Source: Phytohabitans aurantiacus (GTDB lineage: Bacteria; Actinomycetota; Actinomycetes; Mycobacteriales; Micromonosporaceae). Taken from it: 64,000 bases of DNA. Location: NCBI RefSeq assembly GCF_027923225.1, contig NZ_BSDI01000002.1:131789-195788 (forward strand), in the 5' to 3' direction. The notes below the pieces were generated by a model. It saw nothing but the letters and a program-made list of their open reading frames with translations, did not search any database and was not told the origin of the DNA. The translations under genes and the position numbers were made by a program. Below are positions 8,262-16,494 of this stretch, one piece after another; positions within the stretch are counted from its first letter, which is position 1, and every line of letters begins with the position of its first letter.

Positions 8262-9167
8262 ATGCGCGCAGCGCGGTTCCACGACTACGGTCCCGCAGAG
8301 GTCCTCACCGTCGACGAGGTACCCGAACCACACGCCGGCCCAGGCGAGGTTCGCATCAAGGTGGCCGCGGCCAGCGTCAACCCGGTCGACTGGAAGATCC
8401 GCTCCGGAGTCGCCCGGGCCTTCTACCCGGCAGACCTGCCGGCCATCCCGGGCCGGGACGCCGCTGGGGTGGTGGACGAAATCGGCGAAGGCGTCACCGG
8501 CGTGACTGTGGGTGATCGTGTCTTCGGGCTCGGAGGCCTCTTCGGTGCCTCCGCCGAACACGCTGTCCTGGACGCCTGGGCGCCGGTGCCGGACACCTGG
8601 ACCATGGAGCACGGCGCCGCCGCCGGCCTGGCCATCGTCACCGCCGGCGGGGCGCTGAACGCTCTGGGCGACCTGTCCGGCCGCACCCTGCTCGTGGAGG
8701 GCGCCGCCGGTGGCGTCGGCAGCGCGGCCGTGGCGATCGCCGTCGCGCGTGGCGCCACCGTCATCGGCACCGCCAGCACCGGCAAGCACGACTACCTGCG
8801 CACCCTCGGCGCGCAACCGACAACGTACGGCGACGACCTGGCCGCGCGGGTCAAGGAACTCGCCCCAGCCGGTGTCGACGCCGTCCTCGACACCGCCGCC
8901 TCCGGCTCCCTGCCCGACCTCGTCGCCATCGCCGGCGACGCCGCCCGAGTCGTCACCGTGGCCGATCACACCCTCGCCCCCACCCTCGGCGTCCGGTTGG
9001 TGAACGCTGAAAACAACTCCGTCCTGCTCGCCGAGGGCGCCGAACTCGGCTCTCGCGGCGGTTACACGCCCCACATCGCCGAAACGTTCCCCGTGGACCG
9101 GATCGCCGACGCCCACCGATACGCCGAACGTGGCCGCACCCAGGGCAAGATCGTCGTAACCCTGTAA
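8262..9167 (+). CDS. NADPH-dependent quinone oxidoreductase-like MDR enzyme
   Basis: Zinc-independent medium-chain dehydrogenase of 301 residues. It has an N-terminal GroES-like domain and a nucleotide-binding site AAGGVGSAAVAIA (about 148-160); the Cys/His zinc ligands of alcohol dehydrogenases are missing. Such enzymes reduce quinones or enones in the cytosol. ATG 8262 has the ribosome site AAGGAG seven bases upstream. The gene is probably repressed by the divergent MarR protein, so induction by quinone-like or phenolic stress is a reasonable inference. Confidence 0.85.
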   Translation: MRAARFHDYGPAEVLTVDEVPEPHAGPGEVRIKVAAASVNPVDWKIRSGVARAFYPADLPAIPGRDAAGVVDEIGEGVTGVTVGDRVFGLGGLFGASAEHAVLDAWAPVPDTWTMEHGAAAGLAIVTAGGALNALGDLSGRTLLVEGAAGGVGSAAVAIAVARGATVIGTASTGKHDYLRTLGAQPTTYGDDLAARVKELAPAGVDAVLDTAASGSLPDLVAIAGDAARVVTVADHTLAPTLGVRLVNAENNSVLLAEGAELGSRGGYTPHIAETFPVDRIADAHRYAERGRTQGKIVVTL

Positions 9168-9176
9168 ACGGGTGTC

Positions 9177-10112
9177 TCAGCAGGAGACGGCGATCTTGCC
9201 CGGGGTGCTGGCGCTGAAGGCGGCGAAGGCCTCGGTGGCCTGCTCCAGCGGGTAGGTGGCGGTGACCGGCACGCGCAGTGCGCCAGAGGCGACCTGCTCA
9301 GCCAGCGAGGTCAGGATCAGGGCATCGGTGTCAGCCATGATCGTGTGGACGGTGACGTCTTGCTCCCTGACGTCGTTTTGGGTCAGCCCGGTGCAGGAGG
9401 CGAGCTGACCGCCCGGCCGTAGCAGAGCGGCCAGCTGGGCGCCGTCACCCGCCAGGTGCAGCACCACGTCTACACCGTCCGGGGCGATCGCGCGGACCTG
9501 TCCCTCCAGGTCACCGGTGAAGTCGACCACGGTCACCGCCGCGTCGGTCAGGCCGGTGACGAAGTCGGTCTGCGCACCGGGGCGGGCGGTCGCGATCACC
9601 TTCGCGCCGCGAGCCGTGGCGAGCTGCACCGCCAGCGAACCCACCCCGCCGGCGGCCCCGGAGATCAGCAGCGTCTGGCCCTCGGCCAGGGCCACCGCAT
9701 CCAGGCTCACCAGGGCAGTGGCCCCGGCCACGCCCAGCGCGCCCGCGTCTCCCGTCGCTACACCCGCCGGGATGCGAGCGACTCCGTGTCCGGCGGGCAC
9801 GGTGACGTACTGGGCCAGCGAACCGGCGCCCAGGTACGGCTTGCGCACGACACCGAAGACCGCGTCGCCGACCGCGAAGCCGTCAACGCCCTCACCGAGC
9901 GCCTCGATGGTGCCCGCGAAGTCGCCGCCGAGAACCAGCGGGAACCGGTGCTCCATGAACCCTTGCGTGTAGCCGGCGGCGGTGGCGATGTCGATGCCGT
10001 TCAACGAGGCAGCGGCCACTTTGACCAGCAATTCCCCCGCCTCCGGGCGAGGGGTGTCCACCTCGGTGACGGCCGGGGCCGAGGGGACGGATTCGAGCAC
10101 GACAGCGCGCAT
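9177..10112 (-). CDS. zinc-independent MDR oxidoreductase
   Basis: Second quinone oxidoreductase-like protein, 311 residues, cytosolic. A GroES-like N-terminal domain is followed by the nucleotide-binding motif GAAGGVGSLAVQLA (about 143-156) and a C-terminal PGKIAVSC end. ATG 10112 is preceded by GAAGGG at suitable spacing; the longer open frame upstream crosses the promoter and operator and is unlikely. It converges with the MDR gene at 8262 (nine bases between the stops) but is only a distant paralogue of it. It is divergent from a TetR gene, its probable repressor. Confidence 0.85.
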   Translation of the reverse strand: MRAVVLESVPSAPAVTEVDTPRPEAGELLVKVAAASLNGIDIATAAGYTQGFMEHRFPLVLGGDFAGTIEALGEGVDGFAVGDAVFGVVRKPYLGAGSLAQYVTVPAGHGVARIPAGVATGDAGALGVAGATALVSLDAVALAEGQTLLISGAAGGVGSLAVQLATARGAKVIATARPGAQTDFVTGLTDAAVTVVDFTGDLEGQVRAIAPDGVDVVLHLAGDGAQLAALLRPGGQLASCTGLTQNDVREQDVTVHTIMADTDALILTSLAEQVASGALRVPVTATYPLEQATEAFAAFSASTPGKIAVSC

Positions 10113-10129
10113 GGCAACACCCTTCAGAT

Positions 10130-10151
10130 AAGTGGACCGGGCGGCCCACTT
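10130..10151. promoter_or_regulatory. 22-bp inverted repeat, likely TetR operator
   Basis: Inverted repeat with arms AAGTGGACCG and CGGCCCACTT, nearly perfect over 22 bases, just upstream of the oxidoreductase start on the minus strand. It lies where a repressor would block that gene's promoter. Confidence 0.6.
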
Positions 10152-10190
10152 TTGTTGACGCCACCGTACAGCAGAAACGGACCGATCGTT

Positions 10191-10207
10191 CCACTTGAGT
10201 AGAGTGG
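10191..10207. promoter_or_regulatory. second CCACT/AGTGG repeat at TetR start
   Basis: CCACTTGAGTAGAGTGG has CCACT and AGTGG arms that match the half-sites of the repeat at 10130-10151. It covers the region just before the TetR reading frame, consistent with autoregulation. It also argues that translation begins after it, at GTG 10213, and not at TTG 10195. Confidence 0.5.
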
Positions 10208-10212
10208 GGGAT

Positions 10213-10902
10213 GTGACCTCGCCAACGTCGGACCAGACGCCGGGCCAGCAGCCAGCCACCGGACTGCGGGCCGACGCCGAACGCAATCGCTGCCGCATCC
10301 TGGAGGCCGCCCGTCGCCTCTACGCCACCGAAGGACTCGGCGTCTCCATGGCCTCCGTCGCCCGCAAGGCAGGCGTCGGCAAAGCCACCCTCAGCCGGCG
10401 CTTCGCCACCCGGGAGGAACTCCTCAACGCGGTCTTCGCCGACCGCATGGACGCCTACGCCGACGCCGTCGCCGAAGCACTCGCCGACCCCGACCCCTGG
10501 CACGGCTTCACCGGATATCTCCAGGCCATCTGCGCCATGCAGGCAAGCGACCGCGGCTTCGCCGACATCCTGGCCATGTCGTTCCCCACCGCCGAGGCGC
10601 TGGAAGCCCGCCGCGCCGAGGCGTACGACCAGCTGCTCGAACTCATCACCCGCGCCAAGAGCACCGGGCACCTGCGGGAGGACTTCACCCACCAGGACGT
10701 CGTCATCCTGCTCATCGCCAACGCCGGAGTCGTCACCACCACCGGCGACGCGGCCCCCGACACCTGGCGCCGCCTCGTCGGCCACATGATCCGTTCTTAC
10801 GCCGCACCCGGCGCACCGATCCCCCCGCTGCCCGATGCCCCGAGGCCCGACGATCTCTACCGCGCCATGGTCCGCATCTCACAAACCGCGTCGCGGACCT
10901 AA
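10213..10902 (+). CDS. TetR-family repressor
   Basis: TetR regulator of about 229 residues. The N-terminal HTH (SMASVARKAGVGKATLSRRF, roughly 45-64 from this start) is standard, followed by a helical ligand-binding domain with no assignable ligand. GTG 10213 is preferred because the TTG at 10195 lies in a palindrome sharing half-sites with the divergent operator; GTG 10204 is also in frame. It is divergent from the MDR oxidoreductase, whose expression it probably controls, and ends 18 bases from the convergent TetX-like gene. Confidence 0.85.
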   Translation: MTSPTSDQTPGQQPATGLRADAERNRCRILEAARRLYATEGLGVSMASVARKAGVGKATLSRRFATREELLNAVFADRMDAYADAVAEALADPDPWHGFTGYLQAICAMQASDRGFADILAMSFPTAEALEARRAEAYDQLLELITRAKSTGHLREDFTHQDVVILLIANAGVVTTTGDAAPDTWRRLVGHMIRSYAAPGAPIPPLPDAPRPDDLYRAMVRISQTASRT

Positions 10903-10920
10903 ACGCTGGGCGAGCGGTGG

Positions 10921-12033
10921 TCAGGCCGCCTGGACCTGGTCGAAGAGGGCGATGGCTTCGGCGGGATCCGGGCTCACGAGGCGTTCCAGACCGTCAGCGG
11001 TGATCTTCGCCCACTTGCTGGCCCGTGCCCACATCTGTTCCTCGAAGACGCGGACGGTCTCGTCCAGATCCGCGGGGTCGCCGGCGATGGACTCGGCGAG
11101 CTCGGCGCCTTCCAGCATCGCGAGGTTCGCGCCCACCCCCAGCGGTGGCATCAGGTGGGCGGCGTCGCCCAGTAGCGTCACGCCGCGGACGTGGGTCCAG
11201 GTGTGCGACACGGGTAGGACGTAGAAGGGGCGGTGGACGAAAGCGGAGCCTTGGCGCAGGAGGTCGAGGACGGGATCGGCCCAGCCTTCGAACATGGTCA
11301 GAAGGCTCGATCGGATGGCCTCGGCGCCGGTCAGGTCCGCGTGCCAGTCCAGCGGCGCGCGGAACTTGGCGTACACCTTGACGTGACCGCCGCTGTTGCG
11401 CTGGGCGACGAGAGAGCGGTTCACGCCGTACACGGCCACCGAACCATCGCCGATCAACCGGCCCAGGTCCGGGCGGCGGGTGTCGATGTCGTCGATCGAG
11501 GTCTCGACCGAGGTGACGCCGGTGTAGTACGGCGTCACCGGCGAGAGCGCCGGGCGGATCCGGGACCAGGCGCCGTCCGCGCCGACCACGAGGTCGAACG
11601 TCTCCTGTCGCCCGTCCGCGAACTGGACCAGCGCGCCGTCCCGGGTGCCCGGCGCTACCCGCGTCACACCCCGCCCCCACTGGACGTCGAGAGGGCCGAG
11701 CAGCAGGTCACGCAGCTGCCCGCGGTCGATCTCGGGATTGGCCCGCTCGTCTGGCCGGGGTTGCCAGTCGCGCAGGACGGTCCCGGCCGTGTCCAGGATG
11801 CGCATGGCCTGCCCCTCGGGACGAGACAGCACCTGGAACCGCGCCAGCAGCCCCGCCTTGTCTAGTGCCAGCTGGCCCAGCCCTTCATGTAGATCCAGCG
11901 TGCCGCCCGGGGGACGGGCGTCGGGGGCGGGATCGCGTTCCAGGACGGTGACGGGGTAGCCGTGGCGGTGCAGGACACGGGCGAAGGTAAGGCCCGCCGG
12001 GCCGGCTCCCACGACAGCGATACGGTGTCTCAT
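10921..12033 (-). CDS. TetX-like FAD-dependent monooxygenase
   Basis: Flavoprotein monooxygenase of 370 residues with strong local resemblance to tetracycline destructases. It has the FAD motif VVGAGPAGLTFA (about 6-17), the segment GGTLDLHEGLGQLALDKAGL (43-62), NPEIDRGQLRDLLL (about 98-111) and GDAAHLMPPLGVGANLAM (about 290). TetX inactivates tetracyclines by hydroxylation, and related enzymes act on other antibiotics or aromatic compounds. The divergent regulator is of the TetR type with a tetracycline-repressor-like C-terminal domain, which strengthens an antibiotic-modification reading. Substrate is not proven. Start ATG 12033 lies next to the operator. Confidence 0.8.
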   Translation of the reverse strand: MRHRIAVVGAGPAGLTFARVLHRHGYPVTVLERDPAPDARPPGGTLDLHEGLGQLALDKAGLLARFQVLSRPEGQAMRILDTAGTVLRDWQPRPDERANPEIDRGQLRDLLLGPLDVQWGRGVTRVAPGTRDGALVQFADGRQETFDLVVGADGAWSRIRPALSPVTPYYTGVTSVETSIDDIDTRRPDLGRLIGDGSVAVYGVNRSLVAQRNSGGHVKVYAKFRAPLDWHADLTGAEAIRSSLLTMFEGWADPVLDLLRQGSAFVHRPFYVLPVSHTWTHVRGVTLLGDAAHLMPPLGVGANLAMLEGAELAESIAGDPADLDETVRVFEEQMWARASKWAKITADGLERLVSPDPAEAIALFDQVQAA

Positions 12034-12034
12034 A

Positions 12035-12069
12035 GCGATACACTGTATTTCGGCCTTACCATGTATCGC
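12035..12069. promoter_or_regulatory. TetR operator between TetX-like gene and its regulator
   Basis: Inverted repeat GCGATACA (12035-12042) and TGTATCGC (12062-12069) spans the divergent promoter. Inside it ATACACTGTAT (12038-12048) is an 11-bp palindrome. A further GCGATACGGTGT lies at 12018-12029 inside the start of the TetX-like gene, as a direct repeat of the left half. Confidence 0.65.
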
Positions 12070-12100
12070 AACAGCGCGGAGTGACTATGGCGGAGCGACT

Positions 12101-12793
12101 ATGACTGTGTGGGACCGGCCGGAGCCGCCCAATCCCCCCGTGCCGCTGGACCGGGAGCTGATCATCACCGCCGCCATCGCGCTGGCCGACGAGGGCGGGC
12201 TGGAGGCGGTGTCGTTGCGCAAGGTCGCCGCCCGGCTGAACGCCGGCCCGATGCGGCTGTACGGATACATCTCCACCAAGCAGGAGCTGTTCGACCTCAT
12301 GGTGGACGAGGTCCACGGCGAGATTCTCCCCGAAGAGCAGCCCGGTGACTGGCGGGAGGCGCTGCGCGTCGTCGCCCACCGCACCAGGCGGGCCGCTCTG
12401 CGCCACGAATGGCTGGCCGACCTGCTCGGCGGCCGCCCCACACTCGGCCCGAACGGCCTCGCCGTGACCGAGGCAAAACTGGCCGCCCTCGACGGCCTCG
12501 CCGACATCGACACCGTCATGCGCGCCGTGGAAACTGTCAGCGCCTACCTCATCGGCGTGATCAGGCGCGAGATCGCGAACCTGCGGGCCGAGCGCGCCAC
12601 AGGCCTGTCCAAACGTGACTGGCAGCGCGCCTCCGGCCCACACATGACGAGAATGCTGGCCACGGGCCGCTTCCCGGCGTTGACCAAGGCCGTGCACGAC
12701 GGCACGGACGTGGACCCCGAGAGATCCTTCACGATCGGCCTGGACTGGGTCCTCGACGCCGTGGCCCTCAAACTCAGCCAACCGCCAGCGTGA
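12101..12793 (+). CDS. TetR regulator with tetracycline-repressor-like C-domain
   Basis: Regulator of 230 residues. The HTH (SLRKVAARLNAGPMRLYGYI, about 43-62) resembles that of tetracycline repressors, where the recognition helix carries a similar MRLY/ALYWHV pattern. The C-terminal helical domain fits the TetR_C class. Start ATG 12101. It is divergent from the TetX-like monooxygenase across a symmetric operator, so it most likely represses that gene and itself until a ligand binds. The ligand may be a tetracycline-like or other polycyclic compound (inference). Confidence 0.85.
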   Translation: MTVWDRPEPPNPPVPLDRELIITAAIALADEGGLEAVSLRKVAARLNAGPMRLYGYISTKQELFDLMVDEVHGEILPEEQPGDWREALRVVAHRTRRAALRHEWLADLLGGRPTLGPNGLAVTEAKLAALDGLADIDTVMRAVETVSAYLIGVIRREIANLRAERATGLSKRDWQRASGPHMTRMLATGRFPALTKAVHDGTDVDPERSFTIGLDWVLDAVALKLSQPPA

Positions 12794-12859
12794 CGCAAAT
12801 CAGCCGTGGTAGGTTTGGGTGGCATCGCAACATCGGTTGGGAGAAAGGGGGCGAGGTTG

Positions 12860-12928
12860 ATGACCGCCACGGCGGCTGCTGCTGTGCGCAGCGCCCGGAT
12901 CAACCTTGTGTCCCGGGCCTCGGCCTGA
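12860..12928 (+). CDS. possible 22-residue leader peptide upstream of rsgA
   Basis: Short open frame with ATG 12860 preceded by a purine-rich ribosome site (GGGGGCGAGG). It encodes 22 residues ending RINLVSRASA. A perfect 7-bp hairpin follows at 12949-12969, and then the rsgA start. A strong ribosome site with a short Arg/Ser/Ala-rich peptide and a downstream hairpin fits a translational leader, but no alternative pairing partner was worked out and the peptide family is not recognised. It could be chance. Confidence 0.35.
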   Translation: MTATAAAAVRSARINLVSRASA

Positions 12929-12948
12929 CCCCAGCTGATTTTCCGTTC

Positions 12949-12969
12949 GACGGGACGTTCGATCCCGTC
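12949..12969 (+). promoter_or_regulatory. hairpin between leader ORF and rsgA
   Basis: GACGGGA and TCCCGTC form a perfect 7-bp stem with a 7-base loop. No T-run follows, so it is more likely an mRNA structure or weak attenuator than a full terminator. The rest of the 12794-13022 gap contains only the short frame at 12860 and no other recognised element. Confidence 0.4.
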
Positions 12970-13022
12970 CGGGTTGCGTCTGTGTCTGTCGAGGCCCCTT
13001 CCTCTTCGAAGGGTCTACTTCG

Positions 13023-14108
13023 TTGTCATCGCCACATTCTGTGCCAACCTCGTCCCTGAACGCGCTGCGTTCATACGGCTGGGACGAGGCATACGAACAT
13101 GCTTTCGCCGAGCACCAGGCCGCCGGCCTGTTGCCCGCCCGCGTCGCACTCGTCGACCGTGGTCAGGCAACGGTGGTCACCGCCACCGGCTCGGTACGCG
13201 CCACCTGGTCGGCACACGCCGGACAGTCACCATTGCCGTGTACCGGGGACTGGGTCGCCATCACCGACACCCCGCAACCGGAGCTGGTCGCGGTGTTGCC
13301 GCGCCGGACCGCCATCCTGCGGTCCTCGGCGTCGCGCACCTCCCGTGCCCAGGTTCTGGCCGCGAACGTCGACACCGCCGTCGTCGTGGAGTCCCTCGCC
13401 AAGCCCATCTCCGCCGGCCGGATCGAGCGCATGCTCGCGCTGGCCTGGGAGAGCGGGGCGATCCCCGTCGTCGTTCTGACCAAAGCCGACCTCGCCGAGG
13501 GGAGCGTCGACGACGTACGTGAGGAAGTCGCCGCGCTGGCCCTCGACGTCGATGTCCTGGTCACCAGCGTCGCTACGGGCGAGGGCCTGGACATCCTCGC
13601 CGCGCTGCTGACCGGGACGATCGTGCTGCTCGGTCCGTCCGGCGCGGGTAAGTCCTCGCTCGGCAACGCCCTGCTCGGCAGCCAACAGCTGGCTACCGGG
13701 GAGGTCCGCGCCAGCGACGGCAAGGGCCGGCATACCACCGTTCACCGTGAACTGCTGCCACTGCCGAACGGGGGCGTGCTCATCGATACCCCGGGCCTGC
13801 GCGCGGTCGGCTTGCACGACACCGAAGACGGCATCCAGCAGGTCTTCGCCGAGATCGAGGAACTCGCCCGTCAATGCCGGTTCACCGACTGCCAGCATGC
13901 GAACGAACCTGGCTGCGCGGTACGGGTGGCGATCGAGGCGGGCAACCTGTCGCCACGCCGGCTGGACAGCTATCGCAAACTCCAGCGCGAGTCTGCCTGG
14001 GCGGCCTCGCGGGACGACGCACGCCTGCGTGCGGAGCGGGAGAAGCACCGCAAGGCGATCACCCAGCACCTCCGCGCAACCTACGGCTTCCGGGAGCAGC
14101 AATCGTGA
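13023..14108 (+). CDS. rsgA: ribosome small-subunit-dependent GTPase A
   Basis: RsgA (YjeQ) is a circularly permuted GTPase that helps mature the 30S subunit. The permuted order is visible: G4 motif TKAD (153-156), then the P-loop GPSGAGKSS (204-212) and G3 DTPG (255-258). These are followed by the zinc knuckle Cys285, Cys290, His292, Cys298. The N-terminal OB-fold region precedes the GTPase. TTG 13023 is chosen because GAAGGG lies nine bases upstream; GTG 13041 is the alternative. The following GNAT gene overlaps its stop by four bases. The family is often conserved, but actinobacteria carry paralogous copies, so this may not be the housekeeping copy. Confidence 0.92.
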   Translation: MSSPHSVPTSSLNALRSYGWDEAYEHAFAEHQAAGLLPARVALVDRGQATVVTATGSVRATWSAHAGQSPLPCTGDWVAITDTPQPELVAVLPRRTAILRSSASRTSRAQVLAANVDTAVVVESLAKPISAGRIERMLALAWESGAIPVVVLTKADLAEGSVDDVREEVAALALDVDVLVTSVATGEGLDILAALLTGTIVLLGPSGAGKSSLGNALLGSQQLATGEVRASDGKGRHTTVHRELLPLPNGGVLIDTPGLRAVGLHDTEDGIQQVFAEIEELARQCRFTDCQHANEPGCAVRVAIEAGNLSPRRLDSYRKLQRESAWAASRDDARLRAEREKHRKAITQHLRATYGFREQQS

Positions 14109-14653
14109 CCGCCCGTCATTCCGAATCGCCGAATCCGTCCACTCGCATCTGGCACACCCGCGTGGAAGACGGACCGGACGACCGCGCCGCGATCCGCCGG
14201 ATCAACCTGTCCGCGTTCCCTGGTCCGCTGGAGGCCGACCTGGTCGACGCGCTGCGTGCGGACCGGCAGGCGTGGCTGCCGTGGTCCTCATGGATCGCCG
14301 AGGACACCGACGGCACCGTCGTCGGCTTCGCCCTGCTGACTCGATGTCACATCGACGACGTACCGGCTCTCGCCCTCGGTCCGTGCGCGGTGCTGGCCGA
14401 TCAGCAACGGGGAGGCGCCGGATCAGCGACGATTCGCGCCGCTCTCGACGCGGCACGGGCGGCGGGGGAGAGCCTCGTCGTCGTCCTCGGTCACGCGCCG
14501 TACTACCCACGGTTCGGATTCACGCCCGCCTCCGGGTACGGAATCCGGCCGCCGTTCGAAGTGCCGGACGAAAACATGATGGCACTCGTACTCGACCCTG
14601 ATCGCCCTGTCCCGAGTGGAACCATCCGCTACGCGGCGGCCTTCGGCGTCTGA
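14105..14653 (+). CDS. GNAT N-acetyltransferase (YhbS-like)
   Basis: Acetyltransferase of 182 residues. The acetyl-CoA binding strand and loop (LGPCAVLADQQRGGAGSATI, about 97-116) and the motif GHAPYYPRFGFTPA (about 136-149) are typical of the YhbS-type GNAT group. GTG 14105 overlaps the rsgA stop (GTGA), so both are probably one transcript. The acceptor substrate is not known. A strong hairpin terminator follows the stop. Confidence 0.82.
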   Translation: MTARHSESPNPSTRIWHTRVEDGPDDRAAIRRINLSAFPGPLEADLVDALRADRQAWLPWSSWIAEDTDGTVVGFALLTRCHIDDVPALALGPCAVLADQQRGGAGSATIRAALDAARAAGESLVVVLGHAPYYPRFGFTPASGYGIRPPFEVPDENMMALVLDPDRPVPSGTIRYAAAFGV

Positions 14654-14669
14654 TCACTAGTAGTTCCGC

Positions 14670-14702
14670 CAGGTGCGGGGCGGGTTACCCGCCCCGCACC
14701 TG
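14670..14702. terminator. 15-bp hairpin terminator between convergent genes
   Basis: A perfect 15-bp GC-rich stem with loop TTA (arms 14670-14684 and 14688-14702) lies between the convergent GNAT and XRE genes and can serve both strands. There is no U-run, as is common in actinobacteria. Confidence 0.8.
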
Positions 14703-14751
14703 CTCGACCAGCCGGGTTGTGAGGCGCGGAGGGTGCGGCCGCGGGAGCGGC

Positions 14752-15624
14752 TTACGGTGTGGAGAACACGCCGGGCCCCAGCGGCGAGGCGCCGTCGACG
14801 CCGTTCGTGACCCGCAGGAATTCCAGCTTTTCCGCGTCGACGGAGCCCGCGGCCACCGTGTAGACGATGAGGCGGATGTCGCTGCCCGGGACGGTGAGCA
14901 CGTCGCAGTCGCAGGTCAGCTCGCCGACCTGAGGATGCACGATGACCTTGCGGGCTGAGACGTGCCGGCCGACCGCACCCTCGTCCCACAGCCGGGTGAA
15001 CTCGGCGCTGGTGGAGCGCAGCTCCGCGACAAGGTCGTTCAGTCCACGGTCGCGGGGGTATTCGACCAGGGCCGTGCGTAGATCGGCGACGAGGGCTGAG
15101 CGCAGGGCGTCGCCGTCCTGGAGTACCGGCCAGGCCGCGAGCCCGCGGGATCCCGCGTCGAAGACCGCCCGCACCAGGTTCCGCTCGACGGGTGTCCGGG
15201 CGCTGGGGTCGCCGAGCAGGGCCGCCCACGCGGGAGTCCAGGACAGCAAGGTCCAGTCGGTACTGAACACGCCCACGGGGAACTCCCCGAGGCGAGCCAG
15301 TATCCGTTGGACCCCCGCCGGAACATGCGTGGATATCGTCCCTTCCTGCGGCGGGAGCAGGCCGGCCAGCCGGTAGGCGTAGTCGCGCTCGACGGGTTCC
15401 AGCTGGAGTGCCCTGGCCAGGCTCGCGACGACCTGCGCCGAAGGGCTCGTGGCGCGTCCCTGCTCCAGCCGCACCACATAGTCGACCGACAGCCCCGCGA
15501 GCTCGGCCAGCTCCTCACGTCGCAACCCCGTCGCGCGCCGGCCGGGCCGCGAAGACCGGCCGATGTCGATGGGAGAGAGCCGGTCGCGCCAGCGGCGCAG
15601 AGCCGTGCCGAGGGTCTCGTCCAC
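14752..15624 (-). CDS. XRE-type regulator with MmyB-like ligand domain
   Basis: Transcription factor of 290 residues. The N-terminal XRE helix-turn-helix (LRREELAELAGLSVDYVVRL, about 34-53) is followed by a PAS-like MmyB ligand-binding domain (about 105-275, with TDWTLLSWTPAWAALLGDP). This family is abundant in actinobacteria and typically regulates an adjacent SDR or oxidoreductase; ligands include fatty acids in one studied member. It reads from GTG 15624 and is divergent from an SDR gene 102 bases away, its likely target. Confidence 0.88.
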   Translation of the reverse strand: MDETLGTALRRWRDRLSPIDIGRSSRPGRRATGLRREELAELAGLSVDYVVRLEQGRATSPSAQVVASLARALQLEPVERDYAYRLAGLLPPQEGTISTHVPAGVQRILARLGEFPVGVFSTDWTLLSWTPAWAALLGDPSARTPVERNLVRAVFDAGSRGLAAWPVLQDGDALRSALVADLRTALVEYPRDRGLNDLVAELRSTSAEFTRLWDEGAVGRHVSARKVIVHPQVGELTCDCDVLTVPGSDIRLIVYTVAAGSVDAEKLEFLRVTNGVDGASPLGPGVFSTP

Positions 15625-15726
15625 CCGATCATTGTGCGCGCTGGACAGCCGTTCTACCTGGTACTGGCAGTCCTACCGTCGCGCAGGGCACTGGTTCTCC
15701 ACCCGCCGGCGGCCGAAGGTGAACGC

Positions 15727-16422
15727 ATGACGACAACCTTCATCACCGGAGCCAACAAGTCACTCGGGTATGAGACCGCCCGCCGGCTGATCGATGCCGG
15801 CCACACCGTTCTCGTCGGCGCTCGTGACCCGGAACGCGGCCGGGCGGCCGCCGACGCACTCGGTGCTCGTTTCGTCCAGATCGACGTGACGGACGACGCG
15901 TCGGTGGCCGCGGCCGTCGCGGACGTCGCCGCCCGCGAGGGGGCCATCGACGTCCTCATCAACAACGCCGGCATTTTCGGTACCCACAACCCCGCCGACC
16001 AGATCACGGCCGCTGACGCGAGCGCGGTGTTCGAGGTCAACGTCGTCGGTATCGTCCGAGTGACGCATGCGTTCCTGCCCCTGCTGCGCAAGTCCGATAG
16101 CCCGGTCATCGTCAACGTGTCCAGCGGCATGGGGTCGTTCGCGGCGACCCACGACGCCACGCGCGTCGAGTCGAGGCCCATCGCGCCGCTCTACACCTCG
16201 TCGAAGGCCGCCGTGACCATGCTGACCACGCAGTACGCGAAAGCCTGGACGGACGTGAAGGTGAACGCCGTCGACCCGGGCTACACCGCGACCGACTTCA
16301 ACGGGCACAGCGGCCCGCAGACGGTGACCGAGGGCACCGACGCGATCGTCGAACTCGCCACCATCGGGGCCGACGGACCGACCGGCACCTTCCGCGACCG
16401 TCACGGAGCGGTGGCCTGGTAG
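15727..16422 (+). CDS. short-chain dehydrogenase/reductase
   Basis: Classical SDR of 231 residues. It has the cofactor motif TGANKSLGYE (TGxxxxxG, 7-16), NNAG (about 79-82), a catalytic Ser in NVSSGMG and YTSSK (Tyr and Lys of the YxxxK motif). A missing acidic residue after beta-2 and GARDPERG suggest NADP preference. ATG 15727 has GAAGG upstream; longer readings run into the regulator promoter. It probably belongs to the regulon of the divergent MmyB-type regulator. Confidence 0.88.
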   Translation: MTTTFITGANKSLGYETARRLIDAGHTVLVGARDPERGRAAADALGARFVQIDVTDDASVAAAVADVAAREGAIDVLINNAGIFGTHNPADQITAADASAVFEVNVVGIVRVTHAFLPLLRKSDSPVIVNVSSGMGSFAATHDATRVESRPIAPLYTSSKAAVTMLTTQYAKAWTDVKVNAVDPGYTATDFNGHSGPQTVTEGTDAIVELATIGADGPTGTFRDRHGAVAW

Positions 16423-16494
16423 AGACCGACCGGTTCTGTCCGATGTGTCGTGATCGTCATCGATCTGATCGAGGCGACCTCATACACTGCCGCC

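Noticed and set aside
12790..13059. 89-codon frame between the TetR gene and rsgA
   Set aside because: No ribosome site or motif, and it overlaps the rsgA start; the 22-codon frame at 12860 is the better candidate.
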